A stretch of 64,000 nt of DNA from Macrobrachium rosenbergii (GCF_040412425.1 NC_089766.1:46592297-46656296); one strand, 5' to 3'. Shown: positions 25,370-37,199, counted from the stretch's first letter. Translations and numbers: made by a program. Notes: generated by a model from the sequence alone, not told the origin.

Positions 25370-25934
25370 CTTTATTGCTATTTGAGACAACACATTTTCT
25401 ATGGCCCTGTACAGTATTAGAGAATTCTCGCAGCTATGCAATTAGAATATACACATTAATAAATTACTAAAACATTATTTAGTTGTTGAAATACACATAT
25501 GCCATTTAAATCTAATTCAAAAGATAGAAAACAAAAACAATTAGAAAAAAAAGCCAAGAGTAAATATATATCAATAAAAAATGGAGCCTAAAAAAAAAGG
25601 ATAAATAGGTCCCACGTCAATGTACAAAAAGCCAAAAAGATGAATGAATGACCAATTCCAATAAAGACTGAAGCTTTTGCCAGTGATAAATATACGCCCA
25701 CAATAACCTTTAAATAAAACACACAATAACCTTTAAAAAAAACACAATAACCTTAAAAAAAAAAGCTCTTTAATCACGAGAATTAATTCCACAGCGTACA
25801 GTCACGCTCGTCGGGCCCCCGACCTGTCAAACTTCACCCTGACCCACATACACCCCTGTTGCTGATTCTGAGGTCATTGCTAGGTCAGTTCCTAAGTGCA
25901 GGGTACGCGCTCCAGAATCGCCAATTTCGGCTTG
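25370..25934. other. AT-rich non-coding stretch
   Basis: A short triplication of ACAATAACCTTTAAA occurs at about 25700-25765. Otherwise nothing recognised. Confidence 0.5.
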
Positions 25935-26975
25935 AATGAGTTAGTTGCTTATTGTGGGAAATTAGCTTAGTAGTTTATTGTGGGAATTTAGTCTAGTAGT
26001 TTATTGTCTGAAATTAGCGCAGTCGTTTCTTGTGGGAAATAAGTGGAGTTTTTTTTTGTGGGAGATTAGTTGAGTCGTTTATTGTGGGAGATTAGTTGAG
26101 TCGTTTATTGTGGGAAATACCTGGAGTTTTTCATTGTGGAAAATTAGGTTTGTAGTTTATGGTGGGAAATGAGTAGAGATTTTTATTGTAGGAAATTTTT
26201 GTTGTTGTTTATCGTGGGAAATTAGTTTATTAGTTTATTGGGGGAAATTAATTTAGTCATTCATTGTAGGAGATGTGGACTTTTTTAGTCTGGGAAATTT
26301 GTTTAGTCGTTTACTGGGAAATTAGTTCAGTCGTTTATTGTGGGAAATTAGTTTAGTCGTTTATTGTGGGAAATTAGTTTAGTCGTTTACTGTAGGAAAT
26401 TAGTTCAGTCGTTTACTGTGGGAAATCAGTTTAGTCGTTTATTGTGGGCAATTAGTTAAGTCATTAATTGTGGGAAATTAGTTCAGTCGTTTATTGTGGG
26501 AAATGAGTTTAGTTATTAATTGTGGAAATGAGTTTAGTCATTAATTGTGGGGAAATTAGTTAAGTCATTTATCACGGAAAATTAGTTTAGTAGTTTACTG
26601 TAGGAAATCAGTTTAGTCGTTTATTGTGGGAAATTAGTTTAGTCGTTTATTGTGGGAAATAAATGGAGTTTTTATCGTGGGAAATTAGTTTAGTCGTTTA
26701 TTGTGGGAAATTAGTTTAGTAGTTTATTGTGGGAAATAAGTGGAGTTTTTTATTGTGGGAAATTAGTTTAGTCGTTTATTGTGGGAAATTAGTTTAGTAG
26801 TTTATTGTGAAAAACTAGTTTTGTAGTTTATTGTGGGAAATTAGTTTAGTTGTTCATTGTGGGAAATTAGTTTAGCCGTTTATTGTAGGAAATTAGTTTA
26901 GTCGTTTATTGTGGGAAATTAGTTCAGTCTTTTGAAGGAAATTAGTTCAGTCTTTTGTGGGAAATTACTTTAGTC
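25935..26975 (+). repeat. 26-bp minisatellite, ~40 copies
   Basis: Unit GTTTATTGTGGGAAATTAGT plus TTAGTC, moderately diverged (variants TTTTTATTGTGG, AATAAGTGGAG, ACTGTAGG). Its 3' edge lies ~40 bp before a MITE-like element. Confidence 0.95.
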
Positions 26976-27016
26976 GCCATCTGGCACTTACTAAAAGTCT
27001 CCATTCCTGGTTTTTT

Positions 27017-27403
27017 AGTTTTCTGTAAAAGAAAACTGTTGTGCCGGCTTTGTCTGTCCGTCCGCACTTTTTCTGTCCGCCCTCAGATCTTAAAAACTAC
27101 TGAGGCTAGAGGACTGCAACTTAGTATGTTGATCATCCACCCTCCAGTCATCAAACATACCAAATTGCAGCCCTCTAGCCTCGGGAGTTTTTATTTTATT
27201 TAAGGTTAAAGTTAGCCATAATCGTGCTTCTGGCAACGATATAGGATAGTCCACCACCGGGCCGTGGTTAAAGTTTCACGGGCCGCAGCTCGTGCAGCAT
27301 TAGATCGAGACCACCGAAAGATAGGTCCGTTTTCGGTGGCCTTGATTATACGCTGTAGCGGCTGTGCAGAAAACTCGATTGTGCCGGGGAAACTTCGACG
27401 CAT
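27017..27403 (+). mobile_element. Multi-hairpin MITE-like element, copy 9 (subfamily A, near full length)
   Basis: One of the most complete plus-strand copies: terminal hairpin AGTTTTCTGTAAAAGAAAAC, GTGCCGGCTTTGTCTGTCCG block, central hairpin (about 27097-27190), TTTAAGGTTAAAGTTAGCC, CGATATAGGATAGTCCACCA, third hairpin (CCACCGAAAGATAGGTC ... TTTTCGGTGGCC), GTAGCGGCTGTGCAGAAAAC and the CGACGCATTTTTT end. No ORF. Confidence 0.9.
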
Positions 27404-27814
27404 TTTTTTTTTTTTTTTTATGGACTTCCTATTCCGTCCGTGATTCTTGCGTAGGTTTTTCCCCGTTCCATGAAAGTCACAATAAAATACAACAAATAAA
27501 CAAAAAAAAAAAACCTGACCTCCACCGAGGACCATTACACCCTGGGTCATTAGCCACCGGTCTAATTATTAGGTCACAGAAGTTCGCCCGGGTCACGGGA
27601 ATCGGGAATACGGAATAGGGAATAGAGGAAACGGAAAACGGCCCCGGAGTACGCAAATGAACGCGCCCTAATGAACGAACGCCCTAACGATCAAGAAGGA
27701 TATTAATGGCAGACGAACCAGTAAGGGTGATTAGACAACGCCATTAGACTTTCATGAAGTCGTTAATTCCCTTCTGAATAAAGGGAATCGACTCCTCCCT
27801 GACACCGGGAAGGA

Positions 27815-27858
<44 letters not shown>

Positions 27859-27930
27859 AGTGAAGGGACGAATTACTATCTCTATATTCTCAGGGTTTCT
27901 TAATTAAAGGCAGTTGGTGGACTTTGCATT
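27404..27930. other. Spacer with (CT)n tract
   Basis: Unique sequence with a T-homopolymer at 27403-27419 and (CT)n at 27819-27853. Confidence 0.6.
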
Positions 27931-28064
27931 AATGAATCAATTGTTAGGAGATGGAAGAAAGAGAATATGAACGGAGGTATAGTAAAAGGACTGAAAGGGG
28001 GTTGAAGCTAGGGGCCTAAAGAAGGGACGCTGCAAAGAACCGTAAGCAGTGCCTACAGTGCACC
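27931..28064 (+). mobile_element. SINE-like interspersed repeat, copy 3 (5'-truncated)
   Basis: Retains TGAATCAATTGTTAGGAG, GAAAGAGAATATGAACGGAG and GCCTACAGTGCACC; the AGCGCTGGGACC hairpin half is absent. Confidence 0.75.
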
Positions 28065-28434
28065 TCCTACGGTGTCATATATCAATTAATCATTACCTTG
28101 GTTCCTTAAAAACCAATTATATTTGCATAGTTTTGTTTAAGTAAGGTCGATGATAAAAATATAAATACCATCTCTTAATATTAACTGTATTTTTCCAAGG
28201 ATAATTTCTCTCACACAGAATGTATTAATGGTGTGCGCGTGCGCATACATACATACACACACACGCACACACACACACACACAGCAAGAAGCAGAAAGAA
28301 TTTGCTAAATCCGCTGTTACGGAAGGAAATATATACCATTCTATTAACGAAATAGCGAGGAGAAGCACTGACTGGATTTCTCCCAGATAAATTCATCTTA
28401 CACAGAATGCAAAAATGACACTGACACGCACACC

Positions 28435-28510
<76 letters not shown>
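28065..28510. repeat. Spacer with (CA)n and (GA)n tracts
   Basis: GCGCGT/CATA/CA-rich tract at 28230-28282 and pure (GA)n at 28438-28508. Confidence 0.85.
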
Positions 28511-28511
<1 letters not shown>

Positions 28512-28678
28512 TGGATCATAAACACATTTTTCTCCCTGGAAAGGGGAAATCCCTCTTCTTACTTGCCAAGATCTTAAATGAGCTCATTAGAAGTTCCGTC
28601 AAACTCGCTTCCTTGCTTGATCGCTAATGGTGTTTTCGGCAAAGCCTCCAGCACCCCCCCCCTCCCTTCCCAAGCCCC

Positions 28679-28682
<4 letters not shown>

Positions 28683-28750
<68 letters not shown>
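28683..28750. repeat. (CT)n microsatellite
   Basis: Pure CT tract of 68 bp. Confidence 0.95.
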
Positions 28751-28752
<2 letters not shown>

Positions 28753-29370
28753 CTGGGTGAAAATTCGCCCTCGTCTCGGCGACTGTAATAAATCGCCCGG
28801 CTCTTCCTGATTGACTCTCGCTATTAAACTTTTTAACAAATTTTTTAAACTTATTTTTCTTCTTCTTTTTTTGACGTCTTGCTTCCACGTCAAGGGGAGT
28901 ATTATGGCGCACGTTCGAAAACTCTTTCCTTTATTTATTTCTGTTAGTTTTCATGTTTTACTTTAGCCCTTACGCCAGCACGGGCTCTTGTTCGTACGAG
29001 CGGCCCCTCGCAGCCACCCCCACCAAAGCGGGAACTAAATATTTTTCTTAGTTTATTCAATATAGGAAAAAAGTTGCAGGAAGGAAATCTATGTATAAAC
29101 AACTGAGTTTACAAAAATGTCTTCTATTTATTCTGTTTCTTTATTCTATGAAATATTTCGTTACTTAAAGCTTTTTAGAAATCAGTTTACCAAGAAATAT
29201 ATTATTCACATCTTACTGAGCTAAGCAAAAAATTAATAAAACATGATACACTCTTGACAAGAAATGGAACGATGTATTTGCAATATGTTTAATTTTCACT
29301 TAGTTCCCATAACCCAAAAACGTTCTTCTATAAATCTGAGGACTTGTATATATCTTTTGACTGCAAAATC
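28751..29370. other. Non-coding stretch
   Basis: No repeat or exon recognised; AT-rich from about 29040. Confidence 0.5.
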
Positions 29371-29809
29371 ACTTGTCTGTCCGTCCGCACTTTTTCTGTC
29401 CGCCCTCAGATCTTAAAAACTACTGAGGAGGCTAGAGGACTGCAAATTGGCATGTTGGTCATCCATCCTCCAATCATCAAACATACCAAATTGCAGCCCT
29501 CTAGCCTCAGTAGTTTTCATTTTAAGGTTAAAGTTAGCAATCATCGTACTTTTGGCACTGCTATGGGTACCAACAACACAGGCCACCTCTGGACTGTGGC
29601 TGAAAGTTTCATGGGCCGCGGCTAAGAGTTTCATGGGCCACAGATAAGAGTTTCATGGTCAACAGCTAAGAGTTTCATGGGCCACAGCTAAGAGTTTCAT
29701 GGGCAACAGCTAAGAGTTTCATGGGCCGTGGCTGACAGTTTCACACAGCATTATACGCTGTACAGAGAACTCGATTGCACCGGAGAAGCTTCGGCGCATT
29801 TTTTACTTG
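29371..29809 (+). mobile_element. MITE-like element, copy 10 (subfamily B), with a 24-bp internal array
   Basis: Lacks the first terminal hairpin; central hairpin about 29418-29517; subfamily B marker GGGTACCAACAACACAGG. Between 29600 and 29735 AAGAGTTTCATGGGCCACAG plus CTA repeats about five times. The same type of expansion is present in the minus-strand copy at 48555. Confidence 0.9.
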
Positions 29810-29974
29810 TTTATTATTAAAACTACGTTACGATCAAACTTCTCAATATGAATATATGTATACATTGGCTCAAAAAGAAAAATTTTTAGTTTTACAACCT
29901 CGGTTTCTTTAATAGGATTAGTTTATCAATAAAAATTTAAGACGTTTTATTCATTTATTACTTTACTTTTCCTT

Positions 29975-30125
29975 TTTTTAATGAGTGACGTCTTTTCTTT
30001 TTTTTTTATTTCGCTTTGCTTCGTCTTACGTCTTCCTAATGAACACCTTAATATACTTTGGAAGCTTGAATTTCAAGTCAGTGGCCCCTTTGGTGGGCTT
30101 GTTCCATAGGAATAGGTTTCATCTA

Positions 30126-30218
<93 letters not shown>
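29975..30218 (+). mobile_element. LINE tail with long AAT tract
   Basis: From the GTGACGTCTTTTCTTT region through TTCCTAATGAACACCTTAAT and CAGTGGCCCCTTTGGTGG to a 90-bp AAT tract (30129-30218). Confidence 0.85.
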
Positions 30219-30219
<1 letters not shown>

Positions 30220-30291
30220 CTAAGAGATTCACAATTTCGTGAAAAACAATCTGTGTAATAATATTTACTATATAATTGTGGATTTTATTAC

Positions 30292-30374
<83 letters not shown>
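30219..30374 (-). mobile_element. Second AAT-tailed family, inverted, plus (ACA)n
   Basis: GCTAAGAGATTCACAATTTC, GTGAAAAACAATCTGTGTAA and TATAATTGTGGATTTTATTA form the reverse complement of the segment next to the AAT tract at 6000-6040. It is followed by (ACA)n and (AAT)n. Confidence 0.65.
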
Positions 30375-30378
<4 letters not shown>

Positions 30379-30450
30379 TTCTTTAGAAGCTTGAATTTCA
30401 AGTCAGTGGCCCCTTTGGTGAGCTTGTTCCATATGGATAAGTTTCATCTA

Positions 30451-30525
<75 letters not shown>
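30375..30525 (+). mobile_element. LINE tail unit with AAT tract
   Basis: Short tail (TTAGAAGCTTGAATTTC, CAGTGGCCCCTTTGGTGAGC) and AAT tract 30455-30525. Confidence 0.8.
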
Positions 30526-30527
<2 letters not shown>

Positions 30528-31200
30528 ATAGTACAGGGGTATAAACATCTAATTTTTTCTATATTATAAAAAAAGTCTACTACGAAGTCTACATGAAACA
30601 ACAACATAAGTCTTTGAAATCAATTGCTTCCTTCAGAATTATCAATGACACATATATGGATCTCCAATTATTGACCTTTACGGTTACAGAGGATTTAAAC
30701 CAATCAATTAATTCATTTCTCATTTAATTTAAATTTAATTATCCCGGAATTAACAACGCAGGAAGCTCTAAATATTCGTAAATAAAAATAAATGAAATTA
30801 CTTTAGGGACCCTCAATTCGTAAGGAGGTGCGAAGGTTTAGCTTAGTTACCCTAATTTAAAGAAAAATACCCGTTTTCTACTATAACCCAAATCGCGCTT
30901 TAGAAAACGGTCCTTCCAAATATTATAAGGGTAACTCTACCATTTGGAAACTCCACAGCAATCTGTCGAGTCTCCTGCAACAAGCACAACTTGATTCACA
31001 TTAACCATATTCTTTGGTAGCCTGAATTTCAAGTCAGTGGCCTCTTTTGTGTTTTAATTTTAATGAGGAAATTAACTTTCTTTACCAATATCTTAAAAAT
31101 AACTCTTCGCAGACAAACTATTGTTTAAAATAATTAGGAAAATGCTAGACGCTTGGTTCATGGAGGTACCATCAATTTTGACAGCACCAAAATTAAAAAT
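30526..31200. other. Non-coding stretch with a LINE-tail scrap
   Basis: At 31008-31052 TTCTTTGGTAGCCTGAATTT and CAGTGGCCTCTTTTGTG are a ~45-bp fragment of the LINE tail. The rest is unrecognised AT-rich sequence. Confidence 0.55.
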
Positions 31201-31201
31201 G

Positions 31202-31691
31202 TTTGCGAGCTTTCCCTTTTTTTTTTTCATGGTGACCTTTTCAGTAAAAAGTTCCTGACAAGTATTCGAAAAGAATTCCCGGCCTTTACCTTAATGTCGT
31301 TCCAAAAAATCCATTAAAGATCGGATCTCTGTTCAAAATGAAAGATTGCCCAAGTTCTCTTCTAAAATCTAATGTTATTTTTTATAAATATACGTGGCCA
31401 TGATGTGATCACGGGACTTATGTGGGTTGTACGAGGAGGTTACTCAAAGTGAGAAGAGATTCTCACAGGGGCGTCAGTTTCAGAACGGGCAGTAGATTAA
31501 CAAATCCCGAACAGTCAAATATTAGGAATCACTCTAAGTTATGTAAAACATATATTGATGATAAGGACTTTACAATTATAGGTCAAGTACATAATGAAGA
31601 CGACCTAACACTCTTGGAGTCCATTACGATAAAAAAGACAGTTCCGTCTTTAAATACGCAATCCTCCTCTGTTCAGTTGTTTATCGCCTAA
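31202..31691 (+). pseudogene. Penelope-like retroelement 3' coding remnant (GIY-YIG endonuclease end)
   Basis: Homology to the C-terminal part of Penelope-like element proteins. After one frameshift near 31283 the reading frame gives VVPKNPLKIGSLFKMKD, then YKYTWP, a TGA stop at 31401-31403 where the family has a Cys of a CC-type motif, then CDHGTYVGCTRRLL (the YVG of GIY-YIG) and KVRRDSHRGVSFRTGSRLT. It continues through NIRNHSKLC and DFTIIGQV to a TAA at 31689. Upstream, SKKFLTSIRKEFP in the other frame fits the linker. The RT domain is missing. In intact elements this nuclease nicks target DNA for reverse transcription. This copy is 5'-truncated with at least one stop and one frameshift. 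Confidence 0.85.
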
Positions 31692-32040
31692 GGCGCGTTG
31701 TTTGTTTTTACGAAATTCTTTGCGAGGATAAGGTACAGAATGGCCTTACCTTTTTTAGTGTTTGATATAATTTTACTGTTTTTAGAATCTTACAGATATT
31801 GTGTACATATTTTTAATGTTTAGTATAATTTCCTCTTTCAAGATGTTCATAAATTATTTTCAAGTTTTCCACATGCTGATGTTCATTAAATTTTATTAAA
31901 TATTGCGTAATTTTAATGGACTGTGCAGTGCTTGGTTTTAAAGTTCGTTTGTATCTTTATTATAGCCTTGAGGATGCGATAAGTCGTGAAACGTTGTCAC
32001 GATTAATGTACCTGAGTACAATTTTCCCTATGGTTCCCTG
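31692..32040 (+). mobile_element. Penelope-like element 3' UTR
   Basis: AT-rich 3' region following the stop codon, ending with GCCTTGAGGATGCGATAAGT, CGTGAAACGTTGTCACG and GTACCTGAGTACAATTTTCC shortly before an (AT)n tract. The GAAACGTTGTC context is typical of the ends of arthropod Penelope-like elements as I know them. Confidence 0.65.
31967..31998 (+). ncRNA. Hammerhead-ribozyme-like core in the Penelope-like 3' end (degenerate)
   Basis: CTTGAGGA resembles the CUGANGA box (one change, C3 to U). It is followed by a possible stem II (GCGA, loop UAAG, UCGU), then GAAAC, a minimal stem III (AC-GUU-GU) and a C at the cleavage position. Penelope-like elements are known to carry hammerhead motifs with tiny stem III. 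I could not find a convincing stem I, so activity is doubtful. Confidence 0.35.
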
Positions 32041-32042
32041 AT

Positions 32043-32594
<552 letters not shown>

Positions 32595-32736
32595 CACACG
32601 CGCCTGTAATATATCTAGATCAAATCAATAACGATGCAGCAACAACACTACGCCTAGACTCGATTTCCTTCCCCAGGCGAAACCAACCGATCTCATCCCG
32701 CCAAACCCAATGGGTAAATAAGCGGCCACTTCTTAC

Positions 32737-32841
32737 CTGCTTCAAAGGAGAGCTGCTCATAGCCGGTGAAGTGGTCCATGAGGTCCATGGGGGGCGCGGA
32801 TGGGACCACCTTGTCATCTTCGCACGCGTCTCCTTCATAGC
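32737..32841 (-). CDS. Internal coding exon of an unrecognised split gene
   Basis: On the minus strand TCTTCTTTCCAG|GC is a good acceptor and GAAGCAG|GTAAGAAG a good donor. The 105-bp exon is phase 1 at both ends, so it can be skipped without a frameshift. It encodes 34 whole codons plus split Gly codons at each edge, from YEGDACEDDKVVPSAPP to MDLMDHFTGYEQLSFEA. The peptide is acidic, likely cytosolic or disordered, and contains PSAP, a sequence that in other proteins can bind TSG101 (here only a motif match). It joins in frame to the exon ending at 58524. I do not recognise the protein. Downstream exons were not found below 32737. The coding frame has high G+C in an AT-rich neighbourhood, which supports an exon. 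Confidence 0.75.
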
Positions 32842-32875
32842 CTGGAAAGAAGACAGGATTTGTATGATTATCGAC

Positions 32876-33290
32876 GTTCAGAATGAGGTAGACACATTAA
32901 AATTATTTTCCTTATCTCATATTGCTATGCTGAATCATAATCTTTCTAGATAGTGACCCCCAGGGGTTTATTATTAACCCGGTATATATCCACCTTTGCG
33001 GCGTGTTTAGTACAAGCCCACTGGGGATGACCGTAAAAACATAAACAAAAGACTGTAAATATCATAAAGATAATGACACCCAAGAAATATTAGTTCTAGA
33101 TAATGACCCCCCAAACTTTGTTGGGGGTCACTGTCTAGGAAAGATTCTCGAATCATGATAATATTGTTAAATCACAAAACAGTATATTAGATTACTGACT
33201 TTCAGAATGAGGTACACAAATTAAAAATAACTATGAATGCCATATTGCTATGTTGAATCATGATAATACTGTTACATCACAGGACAATAA
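32876..33290. repeat. Tandem duplication with a small inverted-repeat element inserted in one copy
   Basis: TTCAGAATGAGGTAGACACATT ... ATTGCTATGCTGAATCATAA (32879-32940) is repeated as TTCAGAATGAGGTACACAAA ... ATTGCTATGTTGAATCATGA (33203-33262). In the first copy a ~208-bp segment (about 32941-33149) interrupts the sequence right after GAATCATAAT, and GAATCATGAT recurs on its far side. The second copy is uninterrupted. The insert has inverted ends (TCTTTCTAGATAGTGACCCC and GGGGTCACTGTCTAGGAAAGA). Confidence 0.8.
32941..33149. mobile_element. Short DNA element with ~22-bp inverted ends
   Basis: Left end TCTTTCTAGATAGTGACCCC, right end GGGGTCACTGTCTAGGAAAG; flanked by GAATCATAAT/GAATCATGAT (about 9-10 bp, likely the target-site duplication). 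An additional inner TCTAGATAATGACCCCCC copy of the terminus lies at about 33095-33113. No ORF. A related terminus occurs at 7209. The superfamily is not assigned. Confidence 0.65.
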
Positions 33291-33309
33291 TTCACTTAAG
33301 TTATTTCTT

Positions 33310-33558
33310 TATTGGAACTTCATAAGTTCAAGCGAAGATGCAATGCACTCTTACCCTGATACTATTCTCCTTGCATTTTAATACATTTTTATCCATCTAT
33401 TTTTTTTTTTTCTTTTTAATAAGCGAATCTCTTATTTCTGTATTTCCCTTTACCTCCTCTTACTTCTTCCTAATGAACACCACATTCTTTGGAAGCTCCA
33501 ATTTCAAGTCAGTGGCCCCTTTGGTGGGATTGTTCCATATGAAAAGGGTTCACTATTA

Positions 33559-33652
<94 letters not shown>

Positions 33653-33665
33653 TAATAATAATAAT
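33310..33665 (+). mobile_element. LINE 3' end with long AAT tail
   Basis: Starts at TTGGAACTTCATAAGTTCAA (the end of the RT ORF region), full 3' UTR (GCATTTTAATACATTTTT, TTCTTCCTAATGAACACC, CAGTGGCCCCTTTGGTGG) and about 107 bp of AAT (33559-33665). Confidence 0.85.
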
Positions 33666-34037
33666 CTTCATCTTCATTGGCCACTTTACATATTGAACTA
33701 GTTTCCCTCACAATTGAAGATCTTTAGTATCCATTTTCTATTTTTTATCCTCATAGAAAACGAAAGAAAATAGATTCTGTTTTAGGCTTCATAGAAAACG
33801 AAGAAAATGGATTCTATTATATGTTTATTTCATAGAAAACGAAGAAAACGAAGCTATTTCTAACATATATATATGACAGTCTACAGGAAATGCTGCCAAG
33901 AGCAGGAAAGAATTATACGAGCTTTCCATTGCTATTCAGATTAAGAAATCGTCAGCCAATGTAATGATATATTTTTGCATCAGTAACAATTAGTAACTTA
34001 TGCAAAAACCATTTGAGAACCAGATGACGTCGTCCTG
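33666..34037. other. Non-coding stretch with a short tandem repeat
   Basis: TTCATAGAAAACGAAGAAAA is repeated about three times between 33752 and 33850. Otherwise unrecognised. Confidence 0.55.
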
Positions 34038-34291
34038 TTGGAACTTCAGAAGTTCAAGCGAAGATGCAATGCATTACCACCATATGTTATTCTCCTTTAA
34101 TTTTAATACATTTTGATCTATTTACCTGTTTATTATTTTTTTTTTCAATAATTGGGATCTCTTCTTTCTGTATTTCCCTTTACTTCCTCTTACTTCTTCC
34201 TAATGAACACCTTAATATTCTTTGGACGCTTCAGAATTTCATGTCAACGGCCCCTTTGGTGGGCTTGTTCCAGACGAATAGGTTTCATCTA

Positions 34292-34347
<56 letters not shown>

Positions 34348-34376
34348 GAATAATAATAATAATAACAACAACAACT
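34038..34376 (+). mobile_element. LINE 3' end with AAT tail
   Basis: Same layout as the 33310 copy, from TTGGAACTTCAGAAGTTCAA to a mixed AAT/ACA tail at 34297-34376. Confidence 0.85.
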
Positions 34377-35426
<1,050 letters not shown>

Positions 35427-35428
<2 letters not shown>

Positions 35429-35741
35429 CCGTACAAGCAGCTACACTTCACCCGTCTATCATCTATATATATATATCTACATCTCATATGGATCGGACCA
35501 GATCACAGCGCGATCCGAAAGCGTATTGACATCCTCCATCGCAAAGGATGGAACATGAGCCGGAGGCTAAATCCCCGTATCCGATTAAAGGCTTTGGGCT
35601 GAAGTCGCTCTCGGGGAAATGCGAAATTAATGGTATGCAGATACGTCTCCTGAGCCGTCGGCAAAATGACAGCAGTTTGGATGTTCCTGAATTGTCGTAG
35701 TGACTCCTCGGTCGTTTGCATAAGATTTAGTCTTTGTAGAT
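35427..35741. other. Single-copy-like stretch
   Basis: GC-balanced. A minus-strand open frame (35757-35503) has no recognised domain. It lies between AT microsatellites and a hAT-like element. Confidence 0.45.
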
Positions 35742-35793
35742 CAGTGGTTCTCGACATGGGGGGGAATTTCAGGGTTCAGGGTTGGGGGGGGCC

Positions 35794-35851
<58 letters not shown>

Positions 35852-36222
35852 GGGAAACCCATGTTTGCTTGTTTTTGATGGAAATATATTGTCATAGCAC
35901 AGTGGTCCTCAGCCAAGGGGGGAGGGAATTCCCCATGGTTGGAATTTTAGAGTTTGGGGCGGGGGAAAATTGTGACCATAGATGGCAGGCTCAAACTGGC
36001 TCCAGGACCACACAAAACGCAGTGTGCATCGGTCCGCACCACTGAGAGGCCACACTGATCTTTCTCTCCGCTAGCTTGTGTGTTTGTGTTGGTATTTTGT
36101 TGCATATTATCTGGAATGCACCTTTTGAGGCAGACAAATCTGGAAAGTGGGTGATGGGGAAGGAATGGCATTCTGACATATGATGAAAAGGTGCATGAGA
36201 CAAAAAAGATTGACAACCACTG
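35742..36222. mobile_element. hAT-like non-autonomous element, 481 bp
   Basis: Ends CAGTGGTTCTCGACATGGGG and CAAAAAAGATTGACAACCAC/TG are imperfect inverted repeats of the CAGNGGTTCTCAA type known from hAT transposons. A (GA)n tract (35797-35846) and a second terminus-like CACAGTGGTCCTCAGCCAAG (about 35897) lie inside, so the element may be nested. A 16-bp near-repeat (GATTTAGTCTTTGTAGA / GATTAATCTTTGTAGA) flanks it; no clean 8-bp target duplication is visible. No transposase. Confidence 0.65.
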
Positions 36223-36306
36223 ATTAATCTTTGTAGAGGATTCAACGCTGTTAATCACTTTGTTGGGGAAACTTACTTTTCTGGACGTTTAGAGCTTCGA
36301 TTCAAA

Positions 36307-36308
36307 AA

Positions 36309-36374
<66 letters not shown>

Positions 36375-36640
36375 GGAATTATTATTATTAATCAGTAGAT
36401 GAAACCTATTCATATGGAACAAGCCCACCAAAGGGGCCACTGACTTGAAATTCCAGAAGCTTCCAAAGAATATTAAGGTGTTCATGAGGAAGAAGTAAGA
36501 GGAAGTAAAGGGAAATACAGAAAGAAGAGATCCCACCCATTAAAAAAGAAGAAAATAAATTAATAAATAGGTAAACAGATAAAAAAAAATGTATTAAAAT
36601 GCAAGAAGAATTGTATCAGAATGAGGGAGTATGAACACAT
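36307..36640 (-). mobile_element. LINE 3' end, minus strand
   Basis: ATT tract 36309-36374, a short interruption, then CCACCAAAGGGGCCACTGAC, GGAAGAAGTAAGAGGAAGTA and the region out to TTAAAATGCAAGAAGAATTG. Confidence 0.85.
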
Positions 36641-36809
36641 GGCACCAAGATAATTGAGTAATATGTTCCAAGAATTAAAATGAATTATAAATGTCCTTAT
36701 GAATTCAAAAAAGACATTCAAGAAGTAACTAAAGGCAGCTCAGACGAAGAGGAATCCTGATGACCAATTGGAGGATTTAGAGACAATAAAATTTGGTGAT
36801 ATATTTAAA

Positions 36810-37199
36810 CAAGTAAAAGTGTGCCGAAGTTTCTTCGGCGCAATCGAGTTTTCTGTACAGCCACTGCAGCATATAATCAAGTGGAAAATAGATCTATCTT
36901 TCGGTGGTCTCGGTATAATGCTGTATGAGCCACGGCCTGTGAAACTTTAACCACGGCCAAGTGGTGACCTGGCCTATATCGTTGCCAGATGCACGATTAT
37001 GGCTAAATTTAACCTTAAATAAAATGAAAACTATTGAGGCTAGAGAGCTGCAATTTGCTATGTTTGATGATTGGAGGTTGGATGACCAACATAACAATTT
37101 GCAGCCCTCTAGCCTCAGTAGTTTTTAAGATCTGAGGGCGGACAGAAAAAAGTGCGGACGGACAGACAAAGCCGGCACAATAGTTTTCTTTACAGAAAC
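36810..37199 (-). mobile_element. Multi-hairpin MITE-like element, copy 11 (subfamily A, near full length)
   Basis: From CAAGTAAAAGTGTGCCGAAG through hairpin CGAAGTTTCTTCGGCG, the third hairpin (ATAGATCTATCTTTCGGTGG), CTATATCGTTGCCAGATGCA, the central hairpin (37033-37128) and the GACAGACAAAGCCGGCACAA block to TTTTCTTTACAGAAA. Confidence 0.9.

Noticed and set aside
32620..32838. 72-codon frame overlapping the internal exon in another phase
   Set aside because: It ignores the acceptor and donor; the spliced frame is supported by phase match with the upstream exon.
35503..35757. Minus-strand 84-codon frame next to the hAT-like element
   Set aside because: No recognised domain; no acceptor/donor pair; it enters the transposon end.
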